Of a DNA stretch of 12,443 bases, positions 6,040 through 12,443 are shown in pieces. The stretch comes from an uncultured Oscillospiraceae bacterium (lineage in GTDB: Bacteria; Bacillota; Clostridia; Oscillospirales; Oscillospiraceae). Location: contig CAKTIH010000066.1 of assembly GCA_934565615.1 (NCBI GenBank), positions 1 to 12,443 on the forward strand. Direction: 5' to 3'. The position numbers were made by a program, and so were the translations under genes. The notes below the pieces were generated by a model. It searched no databases. It had not been told where the DNA came from and saw only the letters and a program-made list of their open reading frames with translations. Positions within the stretch are counted from its first letter, which is position 1. Each line of letters begins with the position of its first letter.

Positions 6040-6963
6040 ATGCTTTCAGTGATCCTGCCTTCCTATAATGAGGAAAAAATGATCGCCAAGGCGACAGAGC
6101 GCATGGCGAAAATTCTCCAGCCGGAGAAAATCGACTATGAGCTGCTGTTCATTGACGACGGCTCCCGTGACAGCACATGGGCGCAGATAAATGAGGCCGC
6201 CGAGAAGGACGGCCATGTCGTCGGCGTACACTTCAGCCGCAACTTCGGCAAAGAGGCTGCGATGTTCGCGGGACTCGAGCAGGCGAAGGGCGACTGCTGC
6301 GTCGTCATCGACTGCGACCTTCAGCATCCGCCTGAGAAGATAGTCGAGATGTACCGGCTCTGGGAGCAGGGCTACGAGGTCGTCGAGGGTATAAAGGAGG
6401 ACAGAGGCGAGGAGAGCGGGCTGCACAAGTTCGCCGCCAACAGCTTCTATGGGCTCATCAGCAAGGCCACAGGGATGGACATGTCCTCCTCGTCGGACTT
6501 CAAGCTCCTCGACCGTAAGGTCGTCGACACGCTCAACAGCCTTCCGGAGCGCAACGTGTTCTTCCGCGCGCTCTCGTTCTGGGTCGGTTATAAGAAGGCC
6601 AGTGTCAGCTACTGCGTGCAGGAGCGCACCGAGGGCGTGAGCAAATGGTCGACGAAGTCGCTCATCAAATACGCGCTGACGAATATCAGCTCCTTCTCCT
6701 CCGCGCCGCTGCACATTGTCACTGTGCTCGGCTTCATCATGCTTGCGGTGGCGTTCGTGCTCGGTATCATCGCGCTGGAGCAGAAGATATCCGGCGTTGC
6801 CCGCGGCGGGTTCACGACGGTCATTCTCCTGCTGCTGTTCTCGGCGAGCGTCATCATGATAAGCCTCGGCATAATCGGCTACTATATCGCCCGCATCTAT
6901 GACGAAATAAAGGGCAGACCGAGATACATCATTTCCCGTATCTGCGGCAGGGAGGACAAATAA
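6040..6963 (+). CDS. GT2 family polyprenyl-phosphate glycosyltransferase, GtrB/DPM1-like (307 aa)
   Basis: An N-terminal GT-A domain opens LSVILPSYNEE, with a nucleotide-binding DDGS (39-42) and the metal-binding D91-C-D93 in DCDLQHPPE. Then come FSRNFGKEAA and a KxxxSRW-like segment (GVSKWSTKSL, near 200). Two C-terminal TM helices (about 224-249 and 260-283) are followed by a YDEIKGRPRYII tail. This is the standard layout of GtrB/CsbB/YkcC enzymes, which load a nucleotide sugar onto undecaprenyl phosphate on the cytoplasmic face. The frame opens at GTG 6031, but GAGGTG (6028-6033) is the SD for ATG 6040, six bases on. The SD overlaps the stop of the GT-C gene (6027-6029), which suggests translational coupling. 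The GtrA gene follows after one base. Confidence 0.9.
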   Translation: MLSVILPSYNEEKMIAKATERMAKILQPEKIDYELLFIDDGSRDSTWAQINEAAEKDGHVVGVHFSRNFGKEAAMFAGLEQAKGDCCVVIDCDLQHPPEKIVEMYRLWEQGYEVVEGIKEDRGEESGLHKFAANSFYGLISKATGMDMSSSSDFKLLDRKVVDTLNSLPERNVFFRALSFWVGYKKASVSYCVQERTEGVSKWSTKSLIKYALTNISSFSSAPLHIVTVLGFIMLAVAFVLGIIALEQKISGVARGGFTTVILLLLFSASVIMISLGIIGYYIARIYDEIKGRPRYIISRICGREDK

Positions 6964-6964
6964 G

Positions 6965-7405
6965 ATGATCGAAAAGATAAAGGCGCTGTGCGTCAAGTAC
7001 CGTGAGTTTCTGGTGTACTTCATCGTCGGCTGCCTTACGACGCTTGTCGCCGCCGCCGCGCGCTTCGGCTTCAACTTTCTGTTTTTCGGCGGTACGCTGC
7101 ACCCGACCTTCGCGCAGAACACGGCCCTTGCAATAGTCGACTGGGTGGCGGGCGTCGCCTTTGCATACCCCACGAACCGCAAATGGGTGTTCCAAAGCAA
7201 GAACCCGAACATACTCGCCGAGGCGGGCGGCTTCGTCGCCTCGCGTCTTGCGACTCTCGGGATGGACTGGGCGGTCACGCAGCTGCTCGGCACGGTGCTG
7301 GGCATAAACGTGTACGTGACGTGGTTCATAAAGTCTGTGCTCGTGTTCCTCGGCAACTATATTCTCAGCAAGCTTTTTGTTTTCAAGAAGAAAAAGGAAG
7401 AATGA
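6965..7405 (+). CDS. GtrA-family membrane protein, putative lipid-linked sugar flippase (146 aa)
   Basis: Four predicted TM helices in about 146 residues. It has the family's signature features: an N-terminal REFLVYFIVGCLTTLV helix, the central NRKWVFQSKNP loop, FVASRLATLGMDW at the third helix, and a C-terminal NYILSKLFVFKKKK ending in a lysine cluster. GtrA proteins (PF04138 as I know it) are thought to move polyprenyl-phosphate sugars across the membrane, although direct biochemical evidence is limited. Its ATG is one base after the stop of the GtrB-like gene, and a strong terminator follows seven bases after its stop. It is therefore the last gene of the cassette. Its partners (GtrB-like and GT-C) support the flippase role. 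Confidence 0.88.
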   Translation: MIEKIKALCVKYREFLVYFIVGCLTTLVAAAARFGFNFLFFGGTLHPTFAQNTALAIVDWVAGVAFAYPTNRKWVFQSKNPNILAEAGGFVASRLATLGMDWAVTQLLGTVLGINVYVTWFIKSVLVFLGNYILSKLFVFKKKKEE

Positions 7406-7411
7406 AAATAC

Positions 7412-7447
7412 ACAGCCGCGCCCGTTCGGGTGCGGCTGTTCGTTTTT
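7412..7447 (+). terminator. Rho-independent terminator of the glycosylation cassette
   Basis: A 12-bp GC-rich stem (ACAGCCGCGCCC at 7412-7423 with GGGTGCGGCTGT at 7428-7439, one G-U pair) has a GTTC tetraloop and is followed by TTCGTTTTT. It starts seven bases after the GtrA stop. Confidence 0.9.
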
Positions 7448-7470
7448 AGGCGCAGGGGCGGTACTGCATC

Positions 7471-7499
7471 TTGATAAGGTTACAAAATTCTGGTATAAT
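7471..7499 (+). promoter_or_regulatory. Strong extended -10 promoter of the hydrolase-acyltransferase/FtsH unit
   Basis: TTGATA (7471-7476), exactly 17 bases, TATAAT (7494-7499), with an extended -10 TG (7491-7492). Predicted start is near 7506. It lies directly after the terminator of the previous unit and is the only convincing promoter upstream of the next three genes. Confidence 0.85.
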
Positions 7500-7510
7500 A
7501 TATAAATTAA

Positions 7511-7567
7511 GACTGGGTATCCGGTCAGAGATTTAAGACTAACAATTATCCCCAGCGCATGCCGGGG
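7511..7567 (+). promoter_or_regulatory. Two-hairpin mRNA leader before the fusion gene
   Basis: Hairpin 1: GACTGG (7511-7516) pairs with CCGGTC (7521-7526) around a GTAT loop, about five bases after the predicted start. Hairpin 2: CCCC (7550-7553) pairs with GGGG (7564-7567), with GC/GC possible inside around a palindromic GCATGC. Its right arm ends one base before the SD-like AAAGGA (7569-7574). It could stabilise the mRNA or modulate ribosome access. No known riboswitch class is recognised. Confidence 0.4.
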
Positions 7568-7581
7568 TAAAGGATGGATAA

Positions 7582-9750
7582 ATGGGACTTTCTGCAAAAC
7601 TTGTCAGGTCGCAGCTCAATTTCTTCAAGCCCTTTGTTGCCTCATGCTCGCTTGAGGTAACACGCAAGGGGCAGGACAAGCTCGGCGAGCTTATGGAGGT
7701 CATCCACCGGCACAACGTCATTGTGAAGGATCACCCCTTCGCGGGCTTCGAGGGCGCGTGGATAATCCCCAAGGAGGAGCGGCGCTCCGGCGTCGTGCTC
7801 TATCTGCACGGCGGCGGCTATACCTGCGGCGACCTTGAATATGCCAAGGGCTTCGGCTCGACGCTCGCGGCGGAGTGCGGAGTGCGCGTGTTCTGCGCGG
7901 CCTACCGCCTCGCGCCCGAGGCCCCCTATCCCGCCGCGGTGGACGATGCGGAGGAGAGCTACCGCTATCTGCTCTCCAAGGGCTATACGCCGGGTCAGAT
8001 ATGCCTGTGCGGCGAGAGCGCCGGCGGCGGGCTCATCTATGCGCTGTGCCTGCGCCTGAAGTCAAAGGGCATGACGCTGCCCTGCGGCATCATCGCCATC
8101 TCACCGTGGACGGATCTCACCTGTTCGGGCGAGAGCTACGCGGTGAACCGCGACAATGACCCCTCTCTTACGGAGGAGCTGCTGAACTTCTATTCCGGGT
8201 GCTACACCGGGGGCGTGACGCCGAAGGACGCACCGGAGGTATCGCCGCTCCTCGGCGACCTCAAGGGTCTGCCGCCGTCGCTGATATTCGTCGGCGGGGA
8301 CGAGATACTGCTGGATGATTCGCGCAGGATGCATGAAAGGCTGCTGGAAGCCGGCTGCTCGAGCCAGATGCATATAGCGCCCGAGCGCTGGCACGCTTAC
8401 GTGCTCTACATGCTAAATGAGAACATGTCCGACTTCGAGGAAATGAACAAGTTCCTCACAAAGGTCATGGCCGCGGAGCAGAAGCAGAAGTGGCTGCGGC
8501 TCGATAACGCGGCGAAGATATATCCCGCCGCGCGGCGCAAGAAGTGGAGCAACGTCTTTCGCCTGTCCGCAACGCTCACGGAGCCGGTCGACAAGGAGGT
8601 ACTGCGCACGGCGCTCGACGTCACGCTGCGCCGCTTCCCGTCCATCGGCGTGCGGCTGCGGCGCGGGCTGTTCTGGTTCTACCTCGAACGCGTACCGGAG
8701 GTCCCGGAGATACAGAGCGAGCAGGCCTATCCCCTCGCGCATATGTCGCATAAGGATATAAGCCAGTGCGCCTTCCGCGTGATCGCCTACAAGAACCGTA
8801 TCGCCGTAGAAATATTCCATGCGCTCACCGACGGTACTGGCGGGATGATTTTCCTCAAGACCCTCGTCGCCGAGTACCTGACGCGCAAATACGGCATCAG
8901 CATCCCGGCGGAAAACGGCGTGCTCGGCAGACTCGAAGAGCCGTCACCCGAGGAGCTGGAGGACAGCTTTCTCAAGAACTGCGGCCCATATGCTGCGAGC
9001 CGCAAGGAGGCCACTGCCTACACGCTCAAGGGCGAGACGGAGCCGGACGGCTTTGTGCATCTGACGACATTCATGCTCGATTCCGACGCCGTGCGCAAAA
9101 AGGCGCACGAGTATAACGCGACGGTCACAGAGTTCCTGACGGCGGCGATGATGCAGGCTATACTCCGCCTGCAGGCCGAGCAGGTGCCCTTCCGCCGGCT
9201 GCGCAGGCCCGTCAAGGTGCTGGTTCCGGTCAATCTGCGCAGCCTGTTCCCGAGCAGGACCATGCGCAACTTCGCGCTCTACGTGACGCCGGAGATAGAC
9301 CCCAAGCTCGGCGAATACAGCTTTGCGGAGATATGCAACAATGTCCACCACCGCATGGGCATGGAGGTCACGGCAAAGCAGATGAGCACCAAGATCGCGA
9401 CAAACGTCAACAGCGAAAAGTCGCCGATACTCAAGGTGATGCCGCTGGTCGTAAAGAACGCGGCGATGAAAGCGGTGTTCGACGCGGTGGGCGAATGCAA
9501 GTCATGCCTGTGCATGTCGAACCTCGGCCTTGTGAAGCTGCCGGAGATCATGCGGCAGTATGTTACGCGCATGGACTTCATCATAGGCGTGCCGTCAAAG
9601 ACGGCGTATAACTGTGCGCTGCTGTCCTACGGCGGGACGATATACCTCAATCTCGTGCGCTCGATCATCGAGCCGGAGCTTGAGATGCACTTCTACAAGG
9701 TGCTGCGTGAGCTTGGCGTTCATGTCAAGGTCGAGAGCAACGAACGCTGA
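7582..9750 (+). CDS. HSL-family alpha/beta hydrolase fused to a condensation/alcohol-acetyltransferase-like domain (722 aa)
   Basis: Two enzymes in one chain. Residues 1 to about 290 form a hormone-sensitive-lipase-type alpha/beta hydrolase: oxyanion motif H76-GGG-Y80, YRLAPEAPYPAA, nucleophile S146 in GESAGG, acid D240 in GGDEILLDD and base H271 in ERWHAYV. The full triad is present, so esterase activity on short or medium acyl esters is likely. From about residue 297 (WLRLDNAAKIYPA) a CoA-dependent-acyltransferase/condensation-like fold follows. It has the catalytic H413-ALTD-G418 (HxxxDG) and later segments that fit such a fold (VPVNLRSLFPS, FALYVTPEIDP, MSNLGLVKLP). No signal peptide or TM helix, so it should be cytoplasmic. 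ATG 7582 follows AAAGGA. In relatives these domains are, as I remember, usually separate neighbouring genes. No frameshift or gap is visible at the join. A combined role in acyl-ester turnover on a lipid or alcohol is inferred; the substrate is unknown. Confidence 0.82.
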   Translation: MGLSAKLVRSQLNFFKPFVASCSLEVTRKGQDKLGELMEVIHRHNVIVKDHPFAGFEGAWIIPKEERRSGVVLYLHGGGYTCGDLEYAKGFGSTLAAECGVRVFCAAYRLAPEAPYPAAVDDAEESYRYLLSKGYTPGQICLCGESAGGGLIYALCLRLKSKGMTLPCGIIAISPWTDLTCSGESYAVNRDNDPSLTEELLNFYSGCYTGGVTPKDAPEVSPLLGDLKGLPPSLIFVGGDEILLDDSRRMHERLLEAGCSSQMHIAPERWHAYVLYMLNENMSDFEEMNKFLTKVMAAEQKQKWLRLDNAAKIYPAARRKKWSNVFRLSATLTEPVDKEVLRTALDVTLRRFPSIGVRLRRGLFWFYLERVPEVPEIQSEQAYPLAHMSHKDISQCAFRVIAYKNRIAVEIFHALTDGTGGMIFLKTLVAEYLTRKYGISIPAENGVLGRLEEPSPEELEDSFLKNCGPYAASRKEATAYTLKGETEPDGFVHLTTFMLDSDAVRKKAHEYNATVTEFLTAAMMQAILRLQAEQVPFRRLRRPVKVLVPVNLRSLFPSRTMRNFALYVTPEIDPKLGEYSFAEICNNVHHRMGMEVTAKQMSTKIATNVNSEKSPILKVMPLVVKNAAMKAVFDAVGECKSCLCMSNLGLVKLPEIMRQYVTRMDFIIGVPSKTAYNCALLSYGGTIYLNLVRSIIEPELEMHFYKVLRELGVHVKVESNER

Positions 9751-9774
9751 CGCGCGGAAAGGAATGAGATATAG

Positions 9775-10473
9775 ATGTACTGTATAAAATGCGGAGTCGA
9801 GCTGGCTGACAGCGAGAAGAAATGCCCCCTGTGCGGGACTGTTGTTTTTAACCCGGAGCTGAGCCGCCCGGACGGTGAGCCGCAATATCCGCGCATGCCT
9901 GCGACGCAGCCGGAAAAGGTGAACCACTCTGGGATAATGTTCGTCGTGACGATGCTGTTCCTGCTGCCGATAGTCACCTCCTTCCTGTGTGACTGGCAGA
10001 TAAACGGAAAGATAATCTGGTCGGGCTATGCTGTCGGCGCGGTCGTGCTGCTCTATACGCTCGTAGTCCTGCCGCTCTGGTTCCGTCACCCGAACCCCGT
10101 CATATTCATCCCGATAGATTTTGCGATGACGGCGCTCTACCTGCTGTATATAAACTGCGCGACCGGCGGGCACTGGTTTTTGAGCTTTGCCCTGCCCGTG
10201 ACGGCGGCGGCCGGGCTCATCCTCACCGCGGCGGTCACGCTGCTCAAGTACCTGCGCAAGGGCTACCTGTTCATCTTCGGCGGGACGATAATCCTCTCGG
10301 GCGCGTACACGGTGCTGGTGGAGTTCCTGCTGAACCTGAACTTCCATGTACATGACGAGTTCATCTGGTCGTTCTATCCGTTCTCGGTGAGCTTCATCCT
10401 CGGCGTGATGCTGATAGTCATCGGCATATGCCGCCCGCTCAGAGAATCGCTGCATAAGAAGTTTTTCCTGTAA
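9775..10473 (+). CDS. Zinc-ribbon protein with six TM helices (DUF6320-like), 232 aa
   Basis: The N-terminus is a four-cysteine zinc ribbon (C3, C6, C17, C20: YCIKCG...KKCPLCG) typical of the zinc-ribbon_2 type. A proline-rich linker follows, then about six hydrophobic helices (roughly 52-75, 79-102, 108-127, 131-155, 163-187, 196-221). The layout agrees with what I know as DUF6320, whose members start almost identically and which I recall beside alpha/beta hydrolase or alcohol-acetyltransferase genes in Lachnospiraceae; that link is from memory, not a search. It starts 24 bases after the fusion gene, with AAAGGA upstream, and FtsH follows after 25 bases. Likely a membrane partner, substrate carrier or scaffold for the cytoplasmic fusion enzyme; the function is unproven. 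Confidence 0.75.
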   Translation: MYCIKCGVELADSEKKCPLCGTVVFNPELSRPDGEPQYPRMPATQPEKVNHSGIMFVVTMLFLLPIVTSFLCDWQINGKIIWSGYAVGAVVLLYTLVVLPLWFRHPNPVIFIPIDFAMTALYLLYINCATGGHWFLSFALPVTAAAGLILTAAVTLLKYLRKGYLFIFGGTIILSGAYTVLVEFLLNLNFHVHDEFIWSFYPFSVSFILGVMLIVIGICRPLRESLHKKFFL

Positions 10474-10498
10474 ATCAATATAAAATGAGGCGATCAAC

Positions 10499-12304
10499 AT
10501 GAAAGAAATCAAAAACCCCAAAAGACCGCTTGTATACTATGCCGTCGTCGCCATGCTGGCGGTGCTGCTGTTTAACCTCATCGCCTTGCCCGCAATGGCG
10601 AACGCGGCAGTCAAGGAGGTCGACTACGGCACCTTCATGGACATGACCGAAAAGGGCGATATAGGCAAGGTCGAGATCGAGACTAATCAGATCATCTTCA
10701 CCGACAAGTCCGGGCAGAGCTTCTATAAGACCGGCCTGATGGACGACCCCGACCGCACCGAGCGCCTGTATAAAGCCGGGGCGGAGTTCTCCAGCGAGAT
10801 TGTCGAGCAGACCTCCCCGCTCCTGAGCTTCGTGCTGACATGGGTGCTGCCGATACTTATCTTCGTCTGGATCGGCGACATTATGAACAAGAAGATGATG
10901 AACGGCGGGCCGAACTCCCTGATGTTCAACATGGGCGGCTCGAGCGCGAAGGTCTATGTCAAGTCCGCCGACGGCATAAGGTTTGACGACGTTGCCGGTG
11001 AGGAGGAAGCCAAGGAAAACCTCACTGAGATCGTCGAATACCTGCACAACCCCGAAAAGTACCGCGAGGTCGGCGCGAACATGCCCAAGGGCGTGCTGCT
11101 CGTAGGCCCTCCGGGAACCGGTAAGACTATGCTGGCAAAGGCCGTCGCCGGCGAAGCGAACGTGCCGTTCTTCTCCATGTCCGGCTCCGAATTTGTGGAG
11201 ATGTTCGTCGGCATGGGCGCGAGCAAGGTGCGCGACCTGTTTAAGCAGGCCAAGGAAAAGGCACCCTGCATCGTGTTCATCGACGAGATAGACGCGATAG
11301 GCAAGAAGCGCCAGGGCAACATCATGGGCAACGACGAGCGCGAGCAGACCCTCAACCAGCTGCTGACCGAGATGGATGGCTTTGAGGGCAACAACGGCGT
11401 TATCATCCTCGCCGCGACGAACCAGCCCGACGCCCTTGACCCGGCGCTGACGCGTCCCGGCCGTTTCGACCGCCGCGTGCCGGTCGAGCTGCCCGACCTC
11501 AAGGGCAGAGAGGAGATACTCAAGGTACACGCGAAGAAGATCAAACTTGCCGACAATGTCGACTTCAACAAGATCGCGCGCATGGCCTCCGGTGCTTCCG
11601 GCGCGGAGCTTGCGAACATCGTGAACGAGGCGGCGCTGCGCGCAGTCAGGAACGGGCGCAAGATAGTCGAGGAGGCCGACCTTGAGGAGAGCATCGAGGT
11701 CGTCATCGCGGGCTACCAGAAGAAGAACGCGATACTTACCGACCACGAAAAGCACATCGTCGCCTACCATGAGATAGGACACGCGCTCGTCGCGGCAAAG
11801 CAGACAAACTCAGCTCCCGTGCAGAAGATCACCATCGTCCCGAGAACCTCCGGTGCGCTCGGCTACACGATGCAGGTAGACGAAGGCAACCACTACCTCA
11901 TGACGAAGGACGAGCTTATAAACAAGATCGCAACGCTCACCGGCGGCCGCGCGGCCGAGGAGCTTATCTTCGGCTCCATTACGACTGGCGCATCGAACGA
12001 CATCGAACAGGCCACGAAGCTTGCCCGCGCGATGATAACCCGCTACGGCATGAGCGAGGAGTTTGACATGGTCGCGCTCGAAACGGTGACGAACCAGTAC
12101 CTCGGCGGGGACACCTCCCTTGCCTGCTCCGCAGACACCCAGCGCGAGATCGACCGCGAGGTCGTGGAACTGGTAAAGAGCCAGCACGAAAAGGCGCTGA
12201 AGATACTCACCGACAACCGCGAGAAGCTTGACGAGCTTGCAAAGTACCTCTACGAAAAAGAAACCATCACCGGCGAGGAGTTCATGAACATCCTCAACGG
12301 CTGA
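10499..12304 (+). CDS. ftsH: ATP-dependent zinc metalloprotease FtsH (601 aa)
   Basis: The membrane-anchored AAA+ protease that extracts and degrades membrane and soluble proteins. Order of parts: TM1 (about 12-33), an extracytoplasmic FtsH_ext segment (VDYGTFMDM..., about 38-100), and TM2 (about 103-125). The AAA domain has Walker A G203-PPGTGK-T210, Walker B FIDEID (260-265), and the second region of homology with arginine fingers R322 and R325 in TRPGRFDRR. The M41 peptidase domain has zinc-binding H424-EIG-H428 and the distal ligand D501 in TTGASNDIEQAT. All catalytic residues are intact. HEIGH replaces the common HEAGH, within the allowed HExxH. At 601 aa it is slightly shorter than E. 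coli FtsH, lacking a long C-terminal tail. ATG 10499 follows GAGG (10487-10490). It appears co-transcribed with the two upstream genes; no separate promoter is visible in the 25-base gap. Confidence 0.97.
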   Translation: MKEIKNPKRPLVYYAVVAMLAVLLFNLIALPAMANAAVKEVDYGTFMDMTEKGDIGKVEIETNQIIFTDKSGQSFYKTGLMDDPDRTERLYKAGAEFSSEIVEQTSPLLSFVLTWVLPILIFVWIGDIMNKKMMNGGPNSLMFNMGGSSAKVYVKSADGIRFDDVAGEEEAKENLTEIVEYLHNPEKYREVGANMPKGVLLVGPPGTGKTMLAKAVAGEANVPFFSMSGSEFVEMFVGMGASKVRDLFKQAKEKAPCIVFIDEIDAIGKKRQGNIMGNDEREQTLNQLLTEMDGFEGNNGVIILAATNQPDALDPALTRPGRFDRRVPVELPDLKGREEILKVHAKKIKLADNVDFNKIARMASGASGAELANIVNEAALRAVRNGRKIVEEADLEESIEVVIAGYQKKNAILTDHEKHIVAYHEIGHALVAAKQTNSAPVQKITIVPRTSGALGYTMQVDEGNHYLMTKDELINKIATLTGGRAAEELIFGSITTGASNDIEQATKLARAMITRYGMSEEFDMVALETVTNQYLGGDTSLACSADTQREIDREVVELVKSQHEKALKILTDNREKLDELAKYLYEKETITGEEFMNILNG

Positions 12305-12319
12305 TAATTATACAGGAAC

Positions 12320-12355
12320 GAAAACGGACGTACCGGTCAAGGTACGTCCGTTTTC
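12320..12355 (+). terminator. Rho-independent terminator after ftsH
   Basis: A perfect 15-bp stem (GAAAACGGACGTACC at 12320-12334, complement at 12341-12355) has a 6-nt loop and ends in CCGTTTTC. It lies 15 bases after the stop. A runs and T runs flank both sides, so it may work in both directions. Confidence 0.9.
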
Positions 12356-12378
12356 ATTGTCGAATGTTTGGCTGTAAA

Positions 12379-12424
12379 CTAAAAGTTGGGGTACCTGGGT
12401 AGCTCCGGGTGCTCCAACTTTTAG
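12379..12424. repeat. Second long hairpin at the right edge (terminator-like or structured element)
   Basis: CTAAAAGTTGGGGTACC (12379-12395) pairs over 17 positions, with two G-U pairs, to 12408-12424 around a 12-nt loop. A/T runs lie at both stem ends (AAAAGTTGG and CCAACTTTTAG). On the minus strand it is followed by TTTAC, so it could end a convergent gene beyond the window, which cannot be seen. It could equally be the left end of a repeat family. Confidence 0.5.
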
Positions 12425-12443
12425 CATGTTGAAAAAATAAGAG

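Noticed and set aside
6046..7356. 436-codon minus-strand open frame opposite the GT2 and GtrA genes
   Set aside because: It spans two well-supported plus-strand genes and their junction, with no recognisable motif.
7550..7567. Hairpin as a rho-independent terminator or attenuator
   Set aside because: It has only four perfect outer pairs and no T run after it; the SD follows immediately.
9595..10521. 308-codon minus-strand open frame
   Set aside because: It runs across three plus-strand genes and two gaps, with an R/H/Q/E-rich antisense composition.
10475..11782. 435-codon minus-strand open frame opposite ftsH
   Set aside because: It is the antisense of the conserved AAA domain; no motif or SD supports it.

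Overview
The window looks like chromosome of a high-GC, gut-type Clostridia (Oscillospiraceae/Lachnospiraceae-like). This rests on strong Shine-Dalgarno (SD) sites, TTG starts, textbook sigma-A promoters with 17-bp spacers, A-flanked/T-flanked terminators, and the protein families present (2-hydroxyacyl-CoA dehydratase subunits, GtrA/GtrB, small two-TM proteins, FtsH). No species is assigned. I see no IS element, phage gene, CRISPR array, tRNA or rRNA.

Left part, minus strand (1-3655): two transcription units read leftwards. The first runs from a promoter at about 3627-3655 through two 2-hydroxyacyl-CoA dehydratase / benzoyl-CoA reductase family subunits (395 aa, probable TTG start, then 535 aa) and a 61-aa single-TM protein, and ends at a 14-bp hairpin terminator (488-524). 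The second has its own promoter (392-420) and carries an 80-aa two-TM protein and the start of a further gene cut by the window edge. A divergent intergenic region of about 360 bp separates the dehydratase operon from the plus-strand genes.

Middle, plus strand (3901-7447): a 137-aa P-loop protein with its own hairpin, then a three-gene membrane glycosylation cassette: a GT-C type polytopic glycosyltransferase, a GtrB/DPM1-like GT2 polyprenyl-phosphate sugar synthase, and a GtrA-family flippase. The three genes are tightly coupled and closed by a strong terminator. Together they would charge a lipid carrier with a sugar, flip it, and transfer the sugar to an extracytoplasmic acceptor.

Right part, plus strand (7471-12355): a near-consensus extended -10 promoter drives a leader with two hairpins, then a 722-aa fusion of an HSL-family alpha/beta hydrolase with a condensation/alcohol-acetyltransferase-like domain, a 232-aa zinc-ribbon/six-TM protein, and the membrane protease FtsH. 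Gaps are about 24-25 bp, so the three look co-transcribed, ending at a strong terminator and a second, unexplained hairpin at the window's right edge. The hydrolase-acyltransferase fusion, its zinc-ribbon membrane partner and their linkage to FtsH are the least ordinary part of the window.
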